Position numbers and translations under genes: made by a program. Below, one piece after another: positions 9,691 to 20,400 of a stretch of 20,835 nt of DNA. The stretch's first letter is position 1. The number at the start of each line of letters is the position of its first letter. Origin of the DNA: Apostichopus californicus (lineage: Eukaryota; Echinodermata; Holothuroidea; Aspidochirotida; Stichopodidae); the NCBI GenBank assembly GCA_020650975.1, contig JAIPMN010003511.1:260-21094 (forward strand), read 5' to 3'. The notes beneath the pieces are model-generated. The model saw only the letters and a list, made by a program, of their open reading frames with translations. It was not told where the DNA came from and made no database searches.

Positions 9691-10330
9691 ATAAAGTAGT
9701 AAGTTGAGTCTCGTCTATCCGACACGCCACGTATCACGATCTTGCGCAAGGTTTAATGCTTCCTCGAAATTGTTAATGTTAACGTCTTTAAATTGCGACT
9801 TTATTTTTCCAAGCAAGGTAGTCACGGGCCTTCCTACTGTTTAGCAGTATGTCTCAATGCTTCTCTTAAAGCAACCTTTGCTGGAGCGTCCTCCTGGTGT
9901 CTTGCTATATGACCGAAAAATCTCAATCTTCTATGTGCGACTATGGATGACCAAGGTGTTTGGTTGGTTTCATTGTAGAGCTCATCGTTTGATAACTAAT
10001 TGTTATTGGTCCATCTAATGTTGAGAATATTACGAAGTAGTCTCCTTTGAAAAGTGTCAATTTTGCGATCAAGATCCTTCGTTGTGCCCTATAGTTCGCA
10101 ATTGTACCCACAAAAAATCTTTAATAAAGCGTCGAAAATCCTAAGCTTAATGTTTCGGCTTATGTGTTTGCTTATGAAAATACTTGACAGTGTGTTGAAA
10201 GCACCGTTGGTTATACCAATTCTTCGGTTAATATCTTCTTCGGTCCCCAGCAAGCAGTCAGTATTTTAAAGAAGATAAGGGTATTTTGGCGTTCCATAGA
10301 ATGTGAAAGCTAAACACATGGGTTCTCCTC
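9690..10330 (-). mobile_element. Decayed LINE (non-LTR retrotransposon) reverse-transcriptase C-terminal region
   Basis: On the minus strand, from high to low coordinates, the remnant reads LLGTEEDINRRIGITNGAF, IKLRIFDALLKIF, YNCEL, DRKIDTFQRRLLRNILNIRW, AHRRLRFFGHIARHQED, APAKVALREALRHT, then GRPVTTLLGKIKSQFKD and FEEALNLAQDRDTWRVG (about 9712-9832). This order (YLGSLL-x-TE-DI, YNCELW, DTFQRRLLR, RRLRWLGH, GRP, LAQDRDxWR) is the typical end of a widespread family of LINE polyproteins. At least three frameshifts or stops interrupt it, so it is a dead copy. The exact clade cannot be fixed from this part. Confidence 0.85.
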
Positions 10331-11315
10331 ACTAACGATTTACGGCTGCCTGGTAAACTGCCTGTTGTTTTAGCTTCGACAAGAACGGCATTAACAGGTA
10401 TCGCGATTTGGTAGGTAAGAATAGTTGCTTTAATTATCTTATGAGCACATTTGGAATTCTGTTTTGCTAGAAAAGATGATCATAAGTCCTTAAGATAATT
10501 TCCATGGGTTTCGATTGATGTGTGGATTAACGTATGGACTGGTTTTGCGAAATTTATAGATCACATGCTGAGCTTCGAACATACGTGCACACTGCGTAAA
10601 TGTTTTCCCTACAATGAATGATAAATGGCATAAGCCATTAAACCTTAACCATAGGCCTTAGCCTCGCCTAAAGGCCTAACAGCCTAACACTACATGTGTT
10701 ACTTTTATAGTTTGGATGACTCCTGAGGGAACAGTCGAAATTAGTTGTCTCATTGTTGTTCTGTTTTTGTCTTCAAGTTCTAGCCTAGGCAGCTAATCTA
10801 GGCTGCTAATCTAGGCTAACTATTTGGTATGGAGGGATATTGTTAAAAACCTGTGCTTTATAGATGCCTCATCAGCTGTCATTTGAAGTCTAAGTACTTG
10901 TTACAAATATGATCCTTAATATCTGTCTGTTGTGAGAAGACTAAACAAATAAAGGATATTTGGTTAAAGACTTCTTAGTATTCTGGGCCTAACTTTAGAA
11001 TCCATACCATATGAATGGGAAAGCTTACTTCGAATCGGCAGAATAACAACTGTATAATCCGGTTAGGATTAGGAGATAGAAGAACGGGAGGTGGAGATAG
11101 GGAGTGATTACATGAATGTGGGAGAGAGATAGTAAGCGGGATATGGATTAACAGAAATAGTCGAATGGTACGGATTCTAAATTAGTACCGTATTCTGGAC
11201 CGTTGCATGTTGTAACCATAAACATATTGTGCTATTTGCTTTCTTATTTTTCTTACATTTGATTCAATGTCCCTTAATTTGTGGCACATTAGGTACCCTA
11301 GAACATCACCTGAAA
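10331..11315. other. Upstream region of NOL6: likely promoter and 5' UTR, not resolved
   Basis: There is no recognisable coding sequence. A short direct repeat (CTAATCTAGGCTG-like, two to three copies, about 10780-10820) and a purine-rich stretch (about 11070-11140) are present. A pyrimidine-rich tract ending in CACATTAG at about 11290 could be the acceptor of a 5' UTR intron, putting the first 25 or so bases before the ATG in an exon. No TATA box or initiator could be assigned. Confidence 0.4.
10780..10820. repeat. Short direct repeat (CTAATCTAGGCTG-like)
   Basis: Copies of AGCTAATCTAGGCTGCTAAT-type sequence follow each other with a 13-base spacing, preceded by the related TAGCCTAGGCAG. This is a small tandem repeat about 500 bases upstream of the NOL6 start codon. 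Confidence 0.55.
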
Positions 11316-11495
11316 ATGGACCTTGCAGACATAGAAGAACAAGGTGACATGTCACATGATGAATCAGGTGATTCAAGACCGGCAAAGAGACAGAAGGTTG
11401 AATCGAGGGGTCTCTTTAAACCTCCAACGAATGAAGAACTACATATGCTTGCAAACAATAGTGGTCAGCAAACGTCAACATTGTTCAAGTTGCAG
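11316..11495 (+). CDS. NOL6: NOL6 exon 1 (start codon)
   Basis: Residues 1-60. I chose ATG 11316 because its context AAAATGG is good (A at -3, G at +4) and the acidic-then-basic beginning MDLADIEEQGDMSHDESGDS fits a nucleolar protein. The frame stays open back to an ATG at 11229, but that stretch is hydrophobic, pyrimidine-rich on the coding strand and probably intronic. It ends at GTTGCAG before the strong donor GTAAGC. FKPPTNEELHMLANNSG matches the conserved PTNEEL block of NOL6. Confidence 0.88.
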
Positions 11496-14400
11496 GTAAG
11501 CTTACAGACTTAATTTTCTAGTGCTATTTTTGTGTACAAAGAGCGATCCGTGTAATAATTTTAATAGTCATAGATGAAAGATACAGATATGTGTGTGGGT
11601 TGACTTGTGAATTGTTAGTCGTTATTTCTGTAATATATGTATGTGATTGCATAAACTTGGGTTAAGATACACAATATCAGAGAACTCCAGCATCAAAGTT
11701 AGCAGATAGTTTCTTGAACTGTATTCTTATAAGAGCGAGTTAACAACTGAAGCATAGACAGTATTGAACATATGATTAGAGAAGAATAAAAATTTCTAAG
11801 AATAACAGAAATGTAGAAATTAAACAAAACTCTGTGAGATACTACACTTTCTCTAATTTTCTAAAACTTACTGTGGGGAGATGGGGGGTGGGGCAAGTCT
11901 CACCACTCCTATCCCACATCCACCCTCCTTGTTTCAAAAAATTAAAGGTTTCTTTTTTTATTCTGCCTACATTAACCAGGCAGAAGAAATGACTAAAGAA
12001 ATGCAGTTGAGTGATGGAAAGAAGAAAGTTATCGCAGATGCACTCAGCAGACTGAAGAAGATCTTACTTTCTCTTCCGGAGATCGACGTTGACAATGTAA
12101 GTTTTGATCCATATTAAAATCTACAAAATACTCTGTAGATCTAGAACAAAAGCTTCAGATTATGTGATAAACATATCGATATAGCATCCCAGTAACCTCT
12201 TTTCCCAATCCTATTGCATATTCTATTTAATATTCCTTAGGAATTTATTCCAAGCCAACAAGGAAACAAGATAAAATAAAACTGGTAGATGAGTACTAAA
12301 TCATTATATAGACTGGAACATTTGTCACCCTTCAACGTCCATGAGTTGACATTATCTGATATTTAAATCTTTTAATTTGTTAAAGCTCAGACCTGTTTAT
12401 CTATAGTTCCAGTATACAAATATCTACAAAAATTGGTAAAGAAATGGAGGATTATCAAATTTGACAGTAGCATGTCTTCATGAAGAGTTGAAGCTGGTAA
12501 GGTAGCGTGTATCCTCTAGCTATCTATTACTGTAGTATAAATGCTGATGAATCTGGCTCTTAAAGCAGCATTTTGCGTTTGTCACTGTATTCCACTTTTT
12601 TGACAAGTCCAAGAGTTTTTTACATATATCAATCATAAAACAGCAAACTAAGATAGTAGCCAAGTTTTTTCCCTGCCAAAAGCGTTAACTGTCGAGTAAT
12701 TAAGGACATTTGCAGATAATGAGAAAAGTGTCCTCTGACAAATTACACATTTCATATTAATCGCATACAGTTCCCCCAACCCACTAGTTTGAATTCAACC
12801 AATCAGAGATGCAGGTTTAGTTATGAGCCATTGCTAAAAATAGATTCAAAACGTCAAGTTGGTAACTTGGTACAACCAGCGAGCTGGTACTCTAACAGCT
12901 TCATGGTACAACTGCCATAGACAATCTACACAAATCAAGCATGGTGTTTTATTACGTATTGGTCAATGACGTTCGTAGCTCTTAAATATTCATATTATGG
13001 GCGAGGTTTATTTGGATCCCAACGGAAAATAACAAAGTTGAATGTTGTAAATATTTCAACTTTTATGCCACCATTTGAAGTACAATTTGAATAGATAAGC
13101 TAGTTATGTATGTCGTTATGGCATCGTGGAATCAGTGAGGTTGAGAAAAACCATAGAAAAGGACGCAAAATGCTACTTTAAACAAGAATACAGTATCCGT
13201 TATAGGATACAAATAAACATTTCATTTCTCTGTGCTGTGTGTGTCAATCGTCCATGGACAAAAAATTTACGAGCATCATAATGTAGAACAATAATTCTGT
13301 AACCAATTCTTCCTTGCAGATTTGCGATACGTCATGGATCAGCAACGGGATTAAAGTACCGTGGAAGTGGAAAGGATATAGCATTAATGGTGGCGTCAAG
13401 TTACAGAAACCAACTTCAATCGAAATAGCCGGAAGCTTTCCATTGGAGACATGTAGCAAGTCGGGTCTTAACGTGGATGTGATTTTGAAAATGCCTTCTG
13501 TAAGTAGCAATTTTGATATTTTAAGTCTGATAATGATCTCCATTTTGAACATTGTCTAATGAAAAATAAAAAAAAATAGTATTTATTGGTGTAATATGAA
13601 ATGAATAAATTAACACATATTTTGAAGCAGGTCATTGCATTTAACCAGAATTCTTTTGTATAAATTAGAGCAACAATTCAATGAACTTAATTACTAAAGG
13701 GCAATTCTTCCCATCCCCTCCTCCCCCCCCCCCCCTTTTCAACACACTCCTCATCACATTATGAGAGTTTTCTTCCGAAGACGTATTGTTCTCACAGAAA
13801 ATGTTAGCCGTACAAGACAAAAGCAAACAAATGAAACTCACTTTCTTTATCTGTTTTGCCAACAGACTGTCATTCATGCTAAGGACTACTTGAATTTTCG
13901 CTATCACCACAAGAGGGCGCTCTACAGTGCGTATATAGCAGCACATCTGTACGGTCACGACATTGTTGAAGACATGTCCTACACGTTCAGCAATGGGGAC
14001 CACTTAAGACCTATGCTGTCTGTCATCTTGAAAGGTACTTTCACTATGGATTGAAAATTTTTAATTAATGAAACAATTTCTACCACCTTGCTCGTTTCAA
14101 TTAAAAGATAAGAAAGAGATAGGCGAGGGAGGTAATCAGTGTTTACATGTGGAATGAACTTTGCTGTTGATATTAATATGATACTATAGAGTGTGATATT
14201 TTTTAATTTTCTTTCTTGCAGGGAAATCTTTAAAGAGAGTGACGTTTAAGCTCCTCCCATGTCCAGGCGATACTGCCTTCCGATTAGAGAGGTTTGCACC
14301 CAGTATGAGCAACATTCGCTCTCAGTGGTACAAGAACAGTCAGGATGAGGAAGGTAAATGGGGAGAGATTTTAATTGTAGACGACTCGTTTGATTTAGTG

Positions 14401-17400
14401 ATGAATTTTTAACGGCGTGAGAGTAAAGATAGTTTCATAGAATGGATGCTCGTAGCGTTAGATCAAGTTACAAACAATGTAATGTCCTCAAACTTCCTAT
14501 GGAGTATATTGCTACGACTTGATAATATTATATGCGTGAGTAGTTTGAGAGAAGATCAGTAAAGGATCTTAATTTTGGTCTTGATGATACGTTAGTAGAT
14601 GGGAGCTTTCCAACAGAACCAAAGGATGCTTGAATTTAGTTTACACGCGAGGTATCATTCAGTTTCAAGACAGCTAAGAACATATTTGAACAAAAAAACT
14701 CCAGCAAGCAAGTACTGTAAGTAAAGAGTCAAAGACACCATTGCAAGGTATGTAAGTTGTGATGGAATGAGGCACATCCATTCAAGTTATTTCAATTCAA
14801 TCTTTTCCCTGATAGTATCGTACAGAGAAACATAAAGCACAGGGGCACTAGAAAACAGATACTGTTAAGAAGGCAGTGACTATAGAAATGCTACTTGGAA
14901 TTGTTGTAGACCCCCAGGCATGGCAAAGTAGTGTGTCTTATGATATGAAATATCTTTTGTGATATCAAGGTTTAATTGCAGCAGCTTTTTATTCTCTGTG
15001 CATGGCAGGAGATGTTACACAGCACCACTACCACTTTTCTGTTAACATGTCTTTTCTTGCAATGTGTATGCATAGGGGAAGGGGTTTAGTCACATAGTAC
15101 TGAACCTTTGGTGTGAATTAAAGCAATGAGACAAAGTGACTGTAATACAAACCTCTAAGCAAAACCTTTAAAACCATTTAAAATCAATATAAAAAATGGT
15201 TCCTTATTTTTCAAAAATACTCTTTAAAACTTTTTAAAAACCTTTATTTTTTTTTTTTAAGTTAAAAAGATATATTTATAAGATTTAGTTTAGGGTAGAA
15301 ATATTGTATTCAGTCATGCTAACCATTGGCCATTAATTTTTGGGGACAGCCAGGCATGATTCATGCAGTGATATAAAACGGACTCACAAACAACTGTTAA
15401 TGTAAGTCAGGTATTCAAATAAGGGCTACAGATGATGTAAAAATCGGCATAGATTGTGAGTATGTTACTAATTAACTTCATTTTGGACCTTTAAAATCTA
15501 TTATTTTCATGTTTGAAGCCTTTAAAAACCTGTATTTCTTTCTTTTACAACCTTTAAAAAAACCTTTATTATGTTGAAGAGCCACTGGGTGGTCTGCTGT
15601 AATACATCTTGCATTTTTATTAGAATGAGAACAGATGATACGTACAAGCTGCTTCAAACTTGTGATTTTTTAGGGTATCATTCACATCTGTTTGGTACGC
15701 CTAGGCATGGCGCCTCACCAAACCCCTGTCATGAATTTCAACAACGAACTAGCATTACAGTTACACATTTGGTGTTATCATGTTTAAATGGCAGGAGATG
15801 ATATATTAAGCAACCAACTTCTTCAAACTGGTAATTGTTCAGCATCTCTTTTACTTTTCAGAGAAATTTCCGACCACTCCTCATTACAATGCTTCGCTTC
15901 TCTGTGACATGTGTATGGAAAAACATCTGCAGCATATTCTTGAAATGAGTCGAGACTTTCCCAGCTTCAAACAAAGCCTGATGGTGCTGCGAGTCTGGCT
16001 TCATCAGAGAGAACTTGATAAGGTTAGTTCACTGAGGGAGGAGTGTGTGTGATGTGGAAGAAAAGTCTACAAATGTTTGAACCAAAAAAAGTTGCTACAA
16101 ATTTAATTTGTAATTAAAGGGAACATCCCTGATATGGACAGTGATTTCAGATGCAGTGCAATGCTAAGAAACTTAAGCAACACCGACAGAATGAAAAATT
16201 TAACTAATTCTTTCTTCATTTGATGGAAAATGTCCCACATTTTTTAAAAACTTACAGAGAATCTAAGGAAGACTTCCGAGCTCCTTTTGGAAATCTTGTG
16301 GAGGCACCATGAAATCAAAGAACAAAACCTGAGATAAAAAGAAAGAAACCAATGTTCTTTAACAACTTTTAAGTAACTTGGCTGCCAATTTACAGAATTG
16401 TCAACAACATACCAGGTAGCATTAGCATGCCCAAAGAGGTGTAGTTAGGGGGGGGGGGGTCCACCACCATCATCAGTCAGAGGGAAATGTTCAGTGGGGA
16501 GATATCTTGACATTTCAAAAGTATTTATTTGCACAACCTGGCATTTATACCTAATTATAGACCTAATTTAAAGTCTAAATATGTCTATATTTTAGAATGC
16601 GAAAATGAAAGTTTTTTATTACTCTTGGAGAGGACCCCATGACCCTTCCCCCAACCAGACATGGGAGTCTGCTTCAATGATTCCAGGGCCACACCCCCTA
16701 CTTTGTAAAATCCTTTGATCTGCCTATGGTCCTTCCATAAACATCCATACCCCTACCTAAATCAGTAGGGGAAAATTTAAAAGTTTGCCCTCCCCCCCTT
16801 CCCCTAGCATTGCAATCCTGTGCACACCACTGCCATGAGCATTAAAATAAGGTTGCATTTCATCCAGCTAAGACACTTTCTTAACACTGTTGTGTCAATA
16901 GGTTTACACTTGTCAATATTTTGATTCAAACCAAGCCAAACCAAGCAGTGAGAAATTTCCCTAGAATCACAAGAAATGTATAATACAGGTAAATTTGCTT
17001 GATATGCTATTACCACTGAAATGATATCTCATTTGGAGTATAGTAGAGAGAAATAAATAAATATTAGTATAGAAATAACGATACTTCTCTTTTGACTATT
17101 CTTGCAGGGTCCAGGCAGTTTTTCCGCCTTCTTAGCAGCGATGCTCATATCTTACCTGCTGCAAGAGAAGAAACTGAGTCGACGAATGACAACACAGCAA
17201 ATCGTCAGGAGTACTCTACATTATCTGGGTAAGTCCAGGCATGATAGAATAATCTTAACTTTACTGAAATCGTAGGTGTCATTGTGGATTAGGGATAGCC
17301 GTGAGTGGGGGTGTGTTGGGGGAGAGGAGGGGTTGGAATAGCTTGAAACTACAAATGGGGTAGGGTTGGTTACTCTCTATAATATCCCCATTTAGTGTAC

Positions 17401-20400
17401 ATACTAAACTCATGCTTATAATGTCCCCATTAGTGTACACACTAAAACTCATGCTTATAATACCCCCCATCAGTGTTCACACTAAACTCATACTTATAAA
17501 CATCCCAATTAGTGTACACACTAAACTCATGCTTATAATATCCCTATTTAGTGTACACACTAAACTCATGCTTATAATATCCCCATTAGTATACACACTA
17601 AACTCATGCTTATAATATCCCCATTAGTATACACACTAAACTCATGCTTATAATATCCCCATTTAGTGTACACACTAAACTCATGCTTATAATATCCCCA
17701 TTAGTATACACACTAAACTCATGCTTACAATATTCCCATTTAGTGTACACACTAAACTAATGCTTATAATATCCCCATTAGTATACACACTAAACTCATG
17801 CTTACAATATTCCCATTTAGTGTACACACTAAACTCAAGCTTATAATAGCCCCATTAGTGTACACACTAAACTCATGCTTTAGGTCTTCTTGAAGATTAA
17901 CCTGAGATAGAAAGTTACCACCTTACTGGACACCTTGGATAATCATGTCACCAGTTAATTTTCATTTGTTCTCCTGATAGCTCAAAGTGACTGGACAGAA
18001 CATGGCATCACTCTGAATCCAGAAGGAGTGGATTCTAGCACACTGCCCTCTATCGACGATTTCCATTCAGCGTATGAGGTAGTGTTTATCGATCAGACTG
18101 GTTTTCTCAACTTATGCGCAGAGATGAAGAAGAATACCTATGAACAGGTAACTTTAATTGATTGAATGGCTGATTGATTGATTGATTGATGGATGGATGG
18201 ATTAATTATTGATATGATTTGTCATTTGGATTCTTTCTTAATTTATCTTTATGCTCAGTGTTCTGTAAAAGCCCTGTCTTTGTTTTTGTTAAGCCTGCAA
18301 TCTTTTTTGTCAATTTAACTATGTTTTATCTTTTGCTGTTTTACCTTGCACAGGTCAAGTTTGAAGCTTCATGCACCCTTGGTTACCTTAGCAATTCCTC
18401 TGTGGATAGCTTCCAGTTGCTTTGTATGACTCCGGTGCCTTTCAGTAGGAAGTATGATCAAGTCATTCAGTGAGTGTATTCCTTTAAAGCAAATCGTCTC
18501 TCTTATTTATAGCTAGGATTAATATCAGTGCAAACTTTCAAGAATTTAATGCATTTCATGAGCTGGTACCTAAAGATTCTGCCTCGAATCTTACATTCCA
18601 ATTAATTGCCTATTAGGTACTCTGTAATAGGCTTAAAGCCTACAGGCATCTTCTTGAAACTGTTTAAAGCCAAGAAAAAACTGTTGATAGTCATTTATAC
18701 CACTAAAGGAACCAAGTTTCTCCAGGTATAAAATATCTCTGGTGACATCATTGCAAGAAGCCACCAAGCCACCCTCATGTTTGGGCTGGTCTAGGTGAGG
18801 TTACCATGGCAATGCAACCAATTGCATTAAAGGAACTCTGTGCTTACCATATAGTTCCTAGAGCTAAAGTCCATCCTAGCTGGAAAATTTCTTTACCATT
18901 TCAAAATTGTTTTCTGTATTAACTTACTATTGTAAGTCACACATTTCTGTTATATGGACTAAAATACCATCGGAGATAGTCACTGTAACGTTTCGATATG
19001 ATTGTAAAGCACCCTCCTCAAGATATACTTTGTGGTATAGCGCCATCTAAATATATATATTATATTATATATATATATATATATGGTATTTATATAGTAT
19101 TTATATAAAGAAGAAGGAAAAAATGGCCGAATAAACTAGTATTGCTGTACACAAATCGATTTCTGTTTTCCTAGAACAACACTGTAGTCAAAAATGGGAA
19201 AATAGAGCATTTACTACTTCCCCTGCCGTGACAGTGAATATTACGTCCAGTAAAAAAAAGTCAGGTACTGTTCATGATACCAAAGCAAAGTTATTTTATA
19301 TTTCTCAGGATAAAAGATGTTACTTGGTTTAAAAACTACTGCAAGAAACTCAAGTTGGAAGATGCTCTTATAGATAGAAAGGGTCTCACCCTGTTTCCTA
19401 TCTTGAACCATTTTGTCACTTTGATGGAGAAGGCCCTTGGAAAAAGAATAAGGACCATCGCTATGAAACCACTGGAAGTTCCCATGGTAACAAGGCGTTT
19501 GCATTCTCTTGGAACTGATGTCACAATCTATGTTTTAAACATAGAATTTCATGTTCTGTCTTATATAACAATAAATTCATTTTTTTTTTCATTTCTTTAG
19601 GAGAGGGGGGGGAGTGGGTCTGAAATCATTTTTCATTTAATCAAGGTTCACTTGTCACCTTTCATTTTCTCAAAGGATATATAGAAATTATAAATATTTT
19701 TTAATCAAATATTTCTTTCATGAATCCGTACCTTTTCTCCTTTTTCTTATCTCCCGATCCTTCAGTTAAGAAATGCTGTCGTATTTTGGACATTACAACA
19801 TCATCAGCTCATACTCTGTTATTTTATCTCCTTTCACACATCTTTTACAGTGGCCTGTATATGGTACAATCGTGAACTACACCAGCTTGACAAGTCTGAC
19901 CTTTGGCATCCTGCTCGATGATGAATATTCATTTAACGTCCTCGAGAAAGGTCCGAATGCCGATTCTCCAGAGGTGAGCATCTTTAATACGCTGCACATT
20001 GTTGGCTCTTACTAAATTGTTATTTTTCCATCACACATAATTCCTCTCCACCGATCCATTCTCCCGCACAACCCGGTATTCTACGGATTCCGGTTACACA
20101 CATTCAGAACCATTGCATCCAGTGGCGGAGCGTCCATACAGTCAGGGGAGCGGATGCCCCCCCTGACGGACTCAAATGGACTGCTGGCGCCCTTTTCAGC
20201 TTTTTACCACTTTTACTTATTCGCAATTATTGACATTTTTATTGCGCTCTCATCTACCCATTGACATTTGTCACATTTTGTTGGTGTAATTTTCTGACAA
20301 AATGCTCTAACGGCGATCTTTAATTTATCGGCACTTCCGTTGTACGAAACTATTTCCAAGCGCATGTACTTTCAACACCCATATAAACTTCCGAATTGTC

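Noticed and set aside
10054-10269. Plus-strand 71-residue open frame
   Set aside because: It is the antisense of the LINE remnant, whose minus-strand reading gives clear reverse-transcriptase motifs.
11229-11315. Upstream in-frame ATG extending NOL6 by 29 residues
   Set aside because: The extension is hydrophobic and pyrimidine-rich with a possible acceptor CACATTAG, so it looks like an intron end. ATG 11316 has a better context and a more family-like start.
13244-13552. Minus-strand open frame of 102 residues
   Set aside because: It is the antisense shadow of NOL6 exon 3 and has no similarity of its own.
17412-17615. Open frame with SVHTKLMLI repeats
   Set aside because: It is a direct consequence of the minisatellite period being a multiple of three in places, and shows no coding evidence.
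17376-17880. CRISPR array interpretation of the repeat region
   Set aside because: The copies are directly adjacent and degenerate with no unique spacers, and they lie in an intron of an animal gene.
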